Shown: one piece after another, positions 5,850 to 11,992 of the stretch
How the letters are laid out: each line of letters begins with the position of its first letter
Numbering within the stretch: the stretch's first letter is position 1
Origin: Alitiscatomonas aceti
GTDB lineage: Bacteria; Bacillota; Clostridia; Lachnospirales; Lachnospiraceae
Assembly: GCF_025567195.1 (NCBI RefSeq)
Contig: NZ_JAOQJF010000055.1
Coordinates: forward strand, 1 to 11,992
Direction: 5' to 3'
Length of the DNA stretch: 11,992 bases
Translations under genes and position numbers: made by a program
The notes under the pieces: generated by a model
What the model was told of the DNA's origin: nothing
What the model saw: only the letters and a program-made list of their open reading frames with translations
Databases searched by the model: none

Positions 5850-5894
5850 CCCTACCGCCTACAACTGAATAACCGCCGCTTCGCCGGCAACCAG

Positions 5895-5933
5895 AAAGCA
5901 GTAAATCTATTCAACAGATTTGCTGCTTTTTTT
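5895..5933 (+). terminator. Strong intrinsic terminator after the sigma/HTH pair
   Basis: AAAGCAGTAAATCT (5895-5908) pairs with AGATTTGCTGCTTT (5916-5929) along 14 positions with one T-G pair, a seven-base loop and a run of T residues to 5933. It separates the regulatory pair from the mobilization genes. Confidence 0.9.
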
Positions 5934-6056
5934 CGTTCCTGTTTGGCATTTTTGAAAATCCCCAGTATGAAAAAACAAAAGGGAAAATTGCCGCCGCAGT
6001 TGGCAAAATCCCTTACTTATCCGTGGAGGGTATCAAAGAAAAAAATACTGCCATTG

Positions 6057-6162
6057 TCCGCCTTTTTCGGCTTGCGTGGTGTTGTAGGGAATAAGGGGAA
6101 ATTCTAAAAATCTCCGTCCATTTTGCTTTGCGTGGTGTTGTAGGTAGTGAAAGGAAAATTTT
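6057..6162 (+). repeat. Two imperfect direct repeats, period 56, in the region before mobC
   Basis: The 17-base core TTGCGTGGTGTTGTAGG occurs at 6072-6088 and again at 6128-6144. Sequence on both sides is also similar (TCCG before, AAGGGGAAA-like after), so the unit is about 50 bases. A reverse-orientation copy of part of the core, ACACCACGCA, lies at 6444-6453 just before the mobC ribosome binding site. Repeats of this kind suit binding sites for a relaxosome accessory protein or a repressor. No ORF in 5850-6473 looks genuine. Confidence 0.75.
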
Positions 6163-6255
6163 CAAGATATGCCGGAATAGCGGGTAGCAAAGCCCTTTTG
6201 AAACGTCTTGTTAGCGGAAAGTACGGAAGCCGGGGAACGCCGGAGTTTTTCAGAG

Positions 6256-6361
6256 CAAGATTCTACCGCAGTACCAAAATTCGCTTATCGCTCATTTTGC
6301 CCCTGCGGGAATCTTGTTGGGGAGTGCCTTCCCCAAACCCTGCTTATGCGGCTTACGCCGC
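6256..6361. other. Candidate origin of transfer (oriT): nested inverted repeats upstream of mobC
   Basis: CAAGATTCTACCGCAG (6256-6271) pairs with CTGCGGGAATCTTG (6303-6316), with a two-base bulge, around an inner CAAAAT (6275-6280)/ATTTTG (6294-6299) pair. Two more hairpins follow: TTGGGGA/TCCCCAA (6317-6336) and GCGGC-TTAC-GCCGC (6348-6361). The cluster lies about 110-220 bases before mobC and the relaxase, the usual place for an oriT. The position of the nick cannot be read from sequence alone. There is no T tract after the main stem, which argues against a terminator. Confidence 0.55.
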
Positions 6362-6473
6362 TGGAAAATCCCTCAAAATAATTTTTCGGATTTTTCAAAA
6401 ACAGTTCCGCTTTACACCCTGTTTTTCTCCTATTAGTGAGAGGACACCACGCACAGCCGAAGGAGGTTTTACC

Positions 6474-6872
6474 ATGCGAAAACGATATAACACGCCGCAC
6501 CGCAGCCGGGTAGTCAAGACACGCATGACCGAGGAAGAATACGCCGAGTTTGCGGAAAGGCTTTCTGCTTACAACATGAGCCAAGCCGAGTTTATCCGGC
6601 AAGCCATAACCGGGGCAGCCATACGCCCCATCATAACCGTTTCCCCCGTCAATGACGAGTTGCTTGCCGCTGTCGGGAAGCTGACCGCCGAATACGGCAG
6701 GATCGGCGGCAACTTAAACCAGATAGCCCGGACGCTGAACGAGTGGCACAGCCCCTACCCGCAGCTTGCCGGGGAGGTACGGGCGGCGGTTTCCGACCTT
6801 GCTGCCCTAAAGTTTGAAGTCTTGCAGAAAGTGGGTGACGCTGTTGGCAACATTCAAACATATCAGCTCTAA
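6474..6872 (+). CDS. mobC: MobC-like plasmid mobilization relaxosome protein
   Basis: ATG 6474 is chosen because AAGGAGG (6460-6466) lies eight bases ahead; an in-frame extension up to 6147 covers the repeat and hairpin region and is not likely to be translated. The 132-residue product has an N-terminal ribbon-helix-helix-like part (RVVKTRMTEEEYAEFAERLSA, about 11-31, and MSQAEFIRQAITG, 35-47) and a C-terminal block with GRIGGNLNQIARTLN (about 76-90), the hallmark of MobC proteins. MobC helps the relaxase open oriT DNA and recruits it. It is the first gene of the mobilization operon and overlaps the relaxase start by about 29 bases. Confidence 0.9.
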   Translation: MRKRYNTPHRSRVVKTRMTEEEYAEFAERLSAYNMSQAEFIRQAITGAAIRPIITVSPVNDELLAAVGKLTAEYGRIGGNLNQIARTLNEWHSPYPQLAGEVRAAVSDLAALKFEVLQKVGDAVGNIQTYQL

Positions 6873-8466
6873 AAATGCGGACTATGGCGCAGCGGAAGCC
6901 TATCTCACATTTGAGCATGACGAGTTTACCATGAAGCCCACCCTTGATGAAAACGGGCGGCTGATACCGAGGGAGGATTACCGCATTTCTTCCCTCAACT
7001 GTGGGGGCGAGGATTTCGCTGTTGCCTGTATGCGGGCTAATCTCCGCTATGAGAAAAACCAAAAACGGGAAGATGTGAAAAGCCACCACTATATCATCAG
7101 CTTTGACCCACGGGACGGGACAGACAACGGCTTGACCGTAGACCGGGCGCAGGAGCTGGGCGAGCAGTTCTGTAAAGAGCATTTCCCCGGACACCAAGCC
7201 TTAGTCTGCACCCACCCGGACGGGCATAACCACAGCGGCAATATCCATGTGCATATCGTCATCAACTCCCTGCGGATTTATGAAGTCCCGCTTCTGCCCT
7301 ACATGGACAGACCAGCCGACACACGGGAGGGCTGCAAGCACCGCTGCACCAACGCCGCTATGGAATATTTCAAGAGTGAAGTCATGGAGATGTGCCACCG
7401 GGAGGGGCTTTACCAAATCGACCTCCTAAGCGGCAGCAAGGAACGGATAACCGAACGGGAATACTGGGCGGCAAAGAAAGGACAGCTTGCCCTTGATAAA
7501 GAGAACGCTGTCAGAGAAGCCGCAGGACAGCCGACCAAGCCCACCAAGTTTGAAACGGACAAGGCGAAGCTGCGCCGGACGATACGGCAGGCACTTTCCC
7601 AAGCTGGCAGCTTTGACGAGTTTTCTTCCCTTTTGCTGCGGGAGGGTGTGACCGTCAAGGAGAGCCGGGGGCGGCTTTCCTACCTCACGCCGGACAGGAC
7701 GAAGCCTATCACAGCCCGGAAGCTGGGGGACGATTTTGACAAGGCTGCTGTCCTTGCCCTGCTTACGCAGAACGCCAACAGAGCCGCCGAACAGACCAAA
7801 GCCATACCCGAATACCCTGCCGCAGCTAAAAAGCCGTCACAAGGGGAAAAAACCGCAAAAACCACCCCGGCAGACAACACCTTGCAGCGCATGGTTGACC
7901 GGGAAGCCAAACGAGCCGAGGGCAAAGGCGTGGGCTATGACCGTTGGGCGGCAAAGCACAACCTAAAGCAGATGGCGGCTACCGTTACCGCCTATCAGCA
8001 GTACGGCTTTTCTTCCCCGGAGGAACTGGACGAAGCCTGTTCTGCCGCCTATGCCGCCATGCAGGAAAGCCTTGCAGAGCTGAAGCAGGTGGAAAAGACG
8101 CTGAACGGGAAAAAGGAGCTGCAACGACAGGTGCTTGCCTATTCCAAGACCCGCCCTGTCCGGGACGGGCTGAAACAGCAGAAAAACGCCAAAGCAAAAG
8201 CAGCCTACCGTCAGAAGTACGAAAGCGACTTTATCATAGCAGACGCAGCCGCCCGCTATTTCAGGGAGAACGGCATTTCCAAGCTGCCGAGCTATAAAGC
8301 CCTGCAAGCAGAGATTGAAACCCTTATCCAAGAGAAAAACAGCGGCTACAACGATTACCGGGCAAAACGGGAGGAATACCGCCGCTTACAGACTGTCAAG
8401 GGCAATATCGACCAGATTTTACACCGGGAGCGCAAGCCTGTGAAAAGGCAGGAACAGGAACGATAA
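6844..8466 (+). CDS. MOBP-type relaxase/mobilization nuclease
   Basis: The protein nicks oriT, attaches to the 5' end and leads the strand into the recipient. It has the three-histidine motif as HPDGHNHSGNIHVHIVIN (residues about 124-141 from the start used here) and the preceding SHHYIISFDPRD block. Tyrosines near the N-terminus (NADYGAAEAYLTF, Tyr14 or Tyr20) are candidates for the catalytic residue. After about residue 250 the protein is charged and helical, probably coiled coil. No ATG is available: in-frame starts are TTG 6814, GTG 6835 and TTG 6844. I use 6844 (MATFKHISSKN) because recognisable family sequence begins there; length is then 540. Translation is probably coupled to mobC, whose end it overlaps. 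The gene is intact. Confidence 0.93.
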   Translation: MATFKHISSKNADYGAAEAYLTFEHDEFTMKPTLDENGRLIPREDYRISSLNCGGEDFAVACMRANLRYEKNQKREDVKSHHYIISFDPRDGTDNGLTVDRAQELGEQFCKEHFPGHQALVCTHPDGHNHSGNIHVHIVINSLRIYEVPLLPYMDRPADTREGCKHRCTNAAMEYFKSEVMEMCHREGLYQIDLLSGSKERITEREYWAAKKGQLALDKENAVREAAGQPTKPTKFETDKAKLRRTIRQALSQAGSFDEFSSLLLREGVTVKESRGRLSYLTPDRTKPITARKLGDDFDKAAVLALLTQNANRAAEQTKAIPEYPAAAKKPSQGEKTAKTTPADNTLQRMVDREAKRAEGKGVGYDRWAAKHNLKQMAATVTAYQQYGFSSPEELDEACSAAYAAMQESLAELKQVEKTLNGKKELQRQVLAYSKTRPVRDGLKQQKNAKAKAAYRQKYESDFIIADAAARYFRENGISKLPSYKALQAEIETLIQEKNSGYNDYRAKREEYRRLQTVKGNIDQILHRERKPVKRQEQER

Positions 8467-8651
8467 AAACCGCCCCAAAATGTACCCGAACCTATACAGA
8501 ACAAGGGGGCTGCCCCGTACCCTATCCGCAAATACCAAAGGATTTTTTGACGGGCTTATAGGGCAGAAAAACCCCGAAAATGATACCGAGATGATACAGA
8601 ATTACCGCCGATACCGTCACACCAGCGGAAACGGCAGAAAGGAGCGCACCC

Positions 8652-8864
8652 ATGCCAAGAATGAGCAAGAAACGGCGGCTGGAATGGTCTTTTTTCCTGC
8701 GGCAAGTGAAAGTCGGGAATTCCACCTGCGACCGTATCACATACAATGACCTCTGCCGGGGCTGTACCCATAGCTGCAAGCAGAGCTTCCGGGCGATTAT
8801 CATACTCTGCCCCCACTACTACTCCAAACGCCGGAAAAAGGAGGACAGGGACAATGGCAGATAA
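8652..8864 (+). CDS. Small cysteine-rich conserved protein of the element
   Basis: The 70-residue basic protein starts MPRMSKKRRLEWSFFL after GAAAGGAG (8637-8644). It carries cysteines in the pattern CDRITYNDLCRGCTHSCKQ...CPHYYSKRRKK, with CxxCxxxC and a later C-H pair, which suggests a small zinc-binding fold. Proteins of this kind recur between the relaxase and the replisome organizer in Tn1549/CTn-like elements; their function is not known to me. Its stop overlaps the start of the next gene by 11 bases, so the two are coupled. The 185 bases between the relaxase and this gene show a short GGGG-CT-GCCCC hairpin at about 8502-8515 and no credible gene. Confidence 0.75.
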   Translation: MPRMSKKRRLEWSFFLRQVKVGNSTCDRITYNDLCRGCTHSCKQSFRAIIILCPHYYSKRRKKEDRDNGR

Positions 8865-9603
8865 CCGCAAATATTACTACCTCAAGCTGAAAGAGAACTT
8901 TTTTGACAGCGACTCCATTGTGCTGCTGGAAGATATGAAAGACGGGATTTTATACTCCAATATCCTCTTGAAGCTGTACTTAAAATCGCTGAAAAACGGC
9001 GGGAAATTGCAGCTTGACGAGCATATCCCCTACACAGCGCAGATGATAGCGACACTGACCCGCCACCAGATAGGAACGGTTGAGAGGGCTTTGGAGATTT
9101 TCCGGCAGTTGGGGCTTGTGGAGCAGCTTGACAGCGGGGCTTTCTATATGACCGACATTGAGTTGATGATAGGACAGTCCTCTACCGAAGCCGAGCGAAA
9201 ACGGGCTGCAAGGCTGGAAAACAAGGCACTTTTACCGCCCCGGACAAAAGGCGGACATTTGTCCGACATTCGTCCACCAGAGAAAGAGATAGAGTTAGAG
9301 AAAGAGATAGAGATAGAAAAAGAGAGAGAGGGAGAAACGGGACACCCCGCCCCCGCCGCTTATGGCAGATACAACAATGTGATACTGACCGATACAGAGC
9401 TTTCCGGGCTGAAAACAGAGCTGCCCGACAAGTGGGAGTATTATATTGACCGGCTTTCCTGCCATATCGCTTCCACTGGGAAGCAGTACCACAGCCATGC
9501 AGCCACCATTTACAAGTGGGCGCAGGAAGACGCTGCCAAAGGCAAGGCTGCCCCGAAACAGGGCATACCCGATTATTCATGCAAGGAGGGCGAGAGCTTA
9601 TGA
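8854..9603 (+). CDS. Phage replisome organizer family protein (DnaD-like)
   Basis: ATG 8854 follows AAGGAGGACAGGG. The 249-residue product begins MADNRKYYYLKLKENFFDSD and continues IVLLEDMKDGILYSNILLKLYLKSL, the N-terminal winged-helix domain of phage replisome organizers (about residues 1-115). A linker (about 125-165) has acidic-basic repeats EKEIELEKEIEIEKERE encoded by a purine repeat. The C-terminal part (about 170-240) resembles the helical domain of DnaD-like proteins that binds ssDNA or the helicase loader. It is followed by a DnaC-like ATPase with a four-base overlap, the usual organizer-loader pair. Its job is probably replication of the excised or transferred circular form. Confidence 0.88.
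   Translation: MADNRKYYYLKLKENFFDSDSIVLLEDMKDGILYSNILLKLYLKSLKNGGKLQLDEHIPYTAQMIATLTRHQIGTVERALEIFRQLGLVEQLDSGAFYMTDIELMIGQSSTEAERKRAARLENKALLPPRTKGGHLSDIRPPEKEIELEKEIEIEKEREGETGHPAPAAYGRYNNVILTDTELSGLKTELPDKWEYYIDRLSCHIASTGKQYHSHAATIYKWAQEDAAKGKAAPKQGIPDYSCKEGESL
9280..9337 (+). repeat. Purine-only 18-base-period repeat inside the replisome organizer gene
   Basis: GAGAAAGAGATAGAG occurs at 9280-9294 and 9298-9312, followed by a third diverged unit, all within an almost pure A/G tract. Each 18-base unit encodes six residues (EKEIEL, EKEIEI, EKEREG). Units in multiples of three can be gained or lost without frameshift, so length variation between copies is likely. Confidence 0.8.
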
Positions 9604-10454
9604 AAAACGAGATTGAAGCTATGATTACGGACATTACAGCCACTACCGCCGAAGCGGAGGACTACACAGGCGAGGACGGGCTTTTATACTGCGGCAAGTG
9701 CCATACGCCCAAAGAAGCCTACTTTGCAGAGGGAAAGACCTGTTTCGAGCGTGACCGCCACCCAACAGACTGCGACTGCCAGCGAGCAGCCCGTGAAAAG
9801 CAGCAAGCCGCCGAAAGCCGACAGAAGCACCTTGAAAAAGTGGAGGACTTGAAACGCCGGGGCTTTACCGACCCTGCTATGCGGAACTGGACATTTGAGC
9901 ATGACAACGGCAGAAACCCACAGACCGAAACCGCCCGCTTTTATGTGGAGAGCTGGGAAACCATGCAGGCTGAAAATATCGGCTACCTGTTTTGGGGCGG
10001 CGTGGGGACAGGAAAAAGCTACCTTGCCGCCTGTATCGCCAACGCCCTTATGGAGAAAGAGGTTGCCGTCTGTATGACAAACTTTGCAACCATACTCAAT
10101 GACCTTGCTGCCAGCTTTGATGGCAGGAACGAATATATTTCCCGCCTTTGCAGCTACCCCCTGCTGATACTTGATGATTTTGGTATGGAGCGAGGAACAG
10201 AATACGGGCTGGAACAGGTTTACAGCGTGATTGACAGCCGTTACCGAAGCGACAAGCCGCTGATCGCCACGACCAACCTCACGCTGGAGGAATTGCAGCA
10301 CCCGCAGGACACGCCCCACGCCCGTATCTATGACAGGCTGACTTCCATGTGCGCCCCCGTCCGCTTCACGGGCAGCAACTTCCGAAAGGAAACCGCACAG
10401 GAAAAGCTGGAACGCTTAAAGCAACTGATGAAGCAGCGAAAGGAGAGCCTATGA
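9600..10454 (+). CDS. DnaC-like helicase loader ATPase
   Basis: The 284-residue product starts at ATG 9600, which overlaps the previous stop (ATGA) and follows AAGGAGGGC. An N-terminal zinc-ribbon-like section has CGKC (31-34) and later CDC-type cysteines (about 58-60), as in DnaC/DnaI-type loaders of these elements. The ATPase part carries Walker A GGVGTGKS (133-140) and Walker B LLILDDFG (188-195), then the sensor area ATTNLTLEEL and arginine-rich C-terminus. It would load the replicative helicase onto element DNA with the upstream organizer. It can be confused with IstB, but there is no IstA transposase beside it, and the organizer neighbour favours the loader role. Confidence 0.9.
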   Translation: MKNEIEAMITDITATTAEAEDYTGEDGLLYCGKCHTPKEAYFAEGKTCFERDRHPTDCDCQRAAREKQQAAESRQKHLEKVEDLKRRGFTDPAMRNWTFEHDNGRNPQTETARFYVESWETMQAENIGYLFWGGVGTGKSYLAACIANALMEKEVAVCMTNFATILNDLAASFDGRNEYISRLCSYPLLILDDFGMERGTEYGLEQVYSVIDSRYRSDKPLIATTNLTLEELQHPQDTPHARIYDRLTSMCAPVRFTGSNFRKETAQEKLERLKQLMKQRKESL

Positions 10455-10639
10455 CAGAAACGAAACAGACAAGCACCACCAAAACAGACCGCCGCCCGGA
10501 CTGTGTGACGGAAATCCGCATGGGCAACTCCGTCCTTACCGTTTCCGGCTTCTTCAAGCAGGGCGCAACCGATACCGCAGCCGACAAGATGATGAAAGTG
10601 CTGGAAGCGGAAGCTGCTACACAAAAAACGGCGATTTGA
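10451..10639 (+). CDS. tnpW: TnpW family transposon-encoded protein
   Basis: The 62-residue protein contains PDCVTEIRMGNSVLTVSGFFKQGATDTAADKMMKVLEAEA, the signature of the TnpW family of small proteins found just upstream of serine recombinases in clostridial transposons. The start ATG 10451 overlaps the stop of the DnaC-like gene (ATGA) and follows AAAGGAGAGCC. The function is unknown; the fixed location suggests an accessory role in excision or its regulation. It is the last gene of the operon that starts with mobC. Confidence 0.88.
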   Translation: MTETKQTSTTKTDRRPDCVTEIRMGNSVLTVSGFFKQGATDTAADKMMKVLEAEAATQKTAI

Positions 10640-10696
10640 CCGACCATAAAGAAGCAGATTTGACGCTTTTGCCGCTATACAGACCGCCGCCCCATG

Positions 10697-10705
10697 TGGT
10701 ACAAT
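10697..10705 (+). promoter_or_regulatory. Possible extended -10 promoter of the recombinase
   Basis: TGGTACAAT has the TGn extension and a one-mismatch TATAAT box, 45 bases ahead of the recombinase ATG. No good -35 lies at 17 bases; a TTGACG at 10662 is too far. Extended -10 promoters can work without a -35, so the recombinase may have its own weak promoter. Confidence 0.45.
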
Positions 10706-10750
10706 CAAGGTACGGAATAGTGGGGCTGGCTGTCGGAAACGGAGGATTTT

Positions 10751-11902
10751 ATGTTAAGACAGACCAACCAACAACCAATTACCGCCCTTTACCCAAGACT
10801 TTCCCATGAGGACGAGCTGCAAGGCGAGAGCAATTCCATTTCCAACCAGAAGCGTATTCTTGAAACCTATGCAAAGCAGAACGGCTTTTCCAATCTGCGC
10901 TGGTACACGGACGACGGTTATTCTGGTGCGAACTTTCAAAGACCCGGTTTTCAAGCCATGCTTGCGGACATTGAAGCCGGAAAAGTCGGGACAGTTATCG
11001 TAAAGGATATGTCGAGGTTAGGGCGAAACTACCTGCAAGTGGGAATGTACACGGAAATGATTTTCCCACAGAAAGGTGTCCGCTTTATCGCTATCAATGA
11101 CGGAGTGGACAGCGCACAAGGCGACAATGACTTTGCCCCGCTGCGGAATATCTTTAACGAATGGCTGGTGAGAGATACGAGCAAGAAAATCAAAGCAGTA
11201 AAACGCTCAAAAGGCATGAGTGGCAAGCCCATCACAAGCAAGCCTGTGTATGGCTACCTCATGGACGAGGACGAAAATTTCATTATTGACGAGGAAGCTG
11301 CACCCGTAGTCAAGCAGATATACAACCTCTGCCTTGCCGGGAACGGTCCGACTAAGATAGCCCGTATGCTCACAGAGCAGCAAATCCCCACGCCGGGGAC
11401 GCTGGAATACCGTAGGACGGGCAGCACCCGCCGCTACCACCCCGGCTATGAGTGCAAGTGGGCGACCAATACCGTTGTGCATATCCTTGAAAACCGGGAA
11501 TACACAGGCTGTCTGGTAAATTTCAAGACAGAAAAGCCCTCTTACAAAGTCAAGCACAGCGTAGAAAATCCCCCGGAGAAGCAAGTGATTTTCGAGAACC
11601 ACCACGAGCCTATCATAGACACCCAGACATGGGAACGGGTGCAGGAACTTCGCAAGCAGCGCAAACGCCCCAACCGCTATGATGAAGTGGGCTTGTTCTC
11701 CGGCATACTGTTCTGTGCGGACTGCGGCAGCGTCATGTACCAGCAGCGATACCAGACGGACAAGCGCAAGCAGGACTGTTATATCTGCGGCAACTACAAG
11801 AAACGCACCCATGACTGTACGACGCACTTTATCCGCACCGACCTCTTGACCGCTGGTGTACTCTCCAATCTGCGGAAAGTGACAAGCTATGCGGCAAAGT
11901 GA
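10751..11902 (+). CDS. Large serine recombinase, C-terminally truncated
   Basis: CGGAGGATTTT precedes ATG 10751. The N-terminal resolvase domain (about 10-160) has the active-site serine in TALYPRLSHEDELQGES (Ser18) and the arginine-rich VIVKDMSRLGRNYLQVG block. A recombinase domain follows (about 170-290), then a zinc ribbon with CADCGSVM...CYICGNYKK (about 323-352). TnpX/CTn-type relatives are usually about 530-570 residues and continue after SYAAK with a long coiled coil and C-terminal region. Here the ORF stops at residue 383, exactly where an unrelated palindromic sequence begins. The catalytic core is complete but part of the DNA-binding and synapsis-control region is gone, so integration and excision are probably impaired. 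In an intact element it would be the integrase and excisionase partner. Confidence 0.92.
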   Translation: MLRQTNQQPITALYPRLSHEDELQGESNSISNQKRILETYAKQNGFSNLRWYTDDGYSGANFQRPGFQAMLADIEAGKVGTVIVKDMSRLGRNYLQVGMYTEMIFPQKGVRFIAINDGVDSAQGDNDFAPLRNIFNEWLVRDTSKKIKAVKRSKGMSGKPITSKPVYGYLMDEDENFIIDEEAAPVVKQIYNLCLAGNGPTKIARMLTEQQIPTPGTLEYRRTGSTRRYHPGYECKWATNTVVHILENREYTGCLVNFKTEKPSYKVKHSVENPPEKQVIFENHHEPIIDTQTWERVQELRKQRKRPNRYDEVGLFSGILFCADCGSVMYQQRYQTDKRKQDCYICGNYKKRTHDCTTHFIRTDLLTAGVLSNLRKVTSYAAK

Positions 11903-11944
11903 TATTGTCAATATTGGTTGACACATTTATCTCAAAGATATCAC
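11899..11944. repeat. Nested inverted repeat at the break in the recombinase gene
   Basis: GTGATAT (11899-11905) pairs with ATATCAC (11938-11944), and inside it TGTCAA (11906-11911) pairs with TTGACA (11918-11923). The outer arm starts on the last bases of the recombinase frame and supplies its TGA stop. It may be the terminal repeat of an inserted element or a bidirectional terminator brought in by it. Confidence 0.55.
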
Positions 11945-11947
11945 TGC

Positions 11948-11992
11948 CTATGCAGCCTGTTCCAGAGATTGGTAGTATCTCTGTCGCTTAAT
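11948..11992 (-). CDS. C-terminal end of an unidentified minus-strand gene (partial)
   Basis: On the minus strand the frame reads IKRQRYYQSLEQAA-stop, with the stop at 11948-11950, and runs off the window edge. It is convergent with the recombinase and lies just beyond the palindrome at 11899-11944. The position suggests a transposase of an inserted sequence, but fourteen residues are too few to name a family, and the frame could be open by chance. Confidence 0.3.
   Translation of the reverse strand: MKRQRYYQSLEQAA

Larger units (their letters stand above)
405..11992 (+). mobile_element. Integrative mobilizable element or decayed ICE carrying tetracycline resistance
   Basis: The unit begins where Maff2 homology stops and contains cargo followed by an ordered set of regulator, relaxosome, replication, TnpW and serine recombinase genes typical of Tn1549/CTn-like and related mobilizable elements. 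There are no type IV secretion, coupling protein, VirB4-like or peptidase genes, so it could move only with help from a conjugative element. The left edge near 405 is inferred from loss of Maff2 similarity. The right edge is not visible because the recombinase is cut at 11902 and different sequence follows. Clear direct-repeat attachment sites could not be identified. The alternative is a conjugative element in which a deletion removed the transfer genes between Maff2 and the sigma-like gene. Confidence 0.55.

Noticed and set aside
6057..6162. CRISPR array
   Set aside because: There are only two imperfect repeat units with similar rather than unique spacer sequence, and no cas genes are present.
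6147..6473. In-frame extension of mobC giving a 241-residue protein
   Set aside because: It covers the hairpin cluster and repeats, has low-complexity translated sequence unlike MobC, and the strong ribosome binding site lies directly before ATG 6474.
6649..7197. Long minus-strand ORF opposite mobC and the relaxase
   Set aside because: It is the antisense shadow of GC-rich coding sequence. The sense frames carry clear MobC and relaxase motifs.
8480..8749. Forward ORF of 89 codons between relaxase and the cysteine-rich gene
   Set aside because: No ribosome binding site, no recognisable family, and half of it overlaps the better supported gene at 8652-8864.
9182..9643. Minus-strand ORF with serine-leucine repeats
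   Set aside because: Its repeats are only the complement of the purine tract in the replisome organizer gene.
9600..10454. IstB transposition helper of an IS21-type element
   Set aside because: There is no IstA gene or IS ends, and the gene is coupled to a replisome organizer, which favours a helicase loader.
10662..10681. TTGACG as -35 box of the recombinase promoter
   Set aside because: It is 34 bases from TACAAT and 10 from TATACA, neither of which is a workable spacing.
11207..11926. 239-codon minus-strand ORF opposite the serine recombinase
   Set aside because: The sense strand encodes a recombinase with catalytic and zinc-ribbon motifs; the antisense frame has no ribosome binding site or known motif.

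Overview
The window reads as accessory DNA from a low-to-mid GC Gram-positive anaerobe, most likely a gut Clostridium-type Bacillota (Lachnospiraceae or Ruminococcaceae-like). The reasons are strong AGGAGG-type ribosome binding sites, consensus TATAAT promoters, and a set of genes characteristic of Tn1549/CTn-type conjugative and mobilizable elements. No chromosomal housekeeping gene is visible.

Layout. (1) Bases 1-422 are a fragment of a conjugation module: a possible small ORF, an intrinsic terminator, and the start of a Maff2 family membrane-protein gene that loses its family sequence near base 405 and stops at 422. (2) Bases ~405-5035 are AT-richer cargo. They hold a consensus promoter, a P-loop kinase-like gene (685-1206), a ribosomal-protection tetracycline resistance gene (1568-3487) with a full attenuation leader (promoter, 7-codon leader peptide, long anti-terminator-type stem, terminator, and a hairpin that could cover the ribosome binding site), a membrane-linked XRE regulator (3569-4024), a short relic of a sigma-like gene (4102-4140), and a SAM-dependent methyltransferase (4238-5005). 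(3) Bases ~5036-11902 are a GC-richer mobilization and integration module: a structured leader, a sigma-70-like regulator (5210-5656), an overlapping conjugative-transposon HTH gene (5646-5849), a strong terminator, a ~540 bp region of repeats and hairpins that is the best oriT candidate, mobC, a relaxase, a small cysteine-rich protein, a replisome organizer, a DnaC-like ATPase, a TnpW family protein, and a large serine recombinase. (4) The recombinase is cut at residue 383. At that point (11899-11944) there is a nested inverted repeat, followed by the last 14 codons of a minus-strand ORF. This looks like a second mobile element or rearrangement.

How the parts fit. The serine recombinase would excise and integrate the element. 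MobC and the relaxase would nick oriT. The replisome organizer and DnaC-like loader would support replication of the excised form. The sigma/HTH pair would control expression. No type IV secretion genes lie between the Maff2 stub and the mobilization genes. The unit is therefore either an integrative mobilizable element inserted into a Maff2 gene of a resident conjugative element, or a conjugative element that lost its transfer genes by deletion. The selectable cargo is tetracycline resistance. The truncated recombinase suggests this copy cannot excise by its own integrase.
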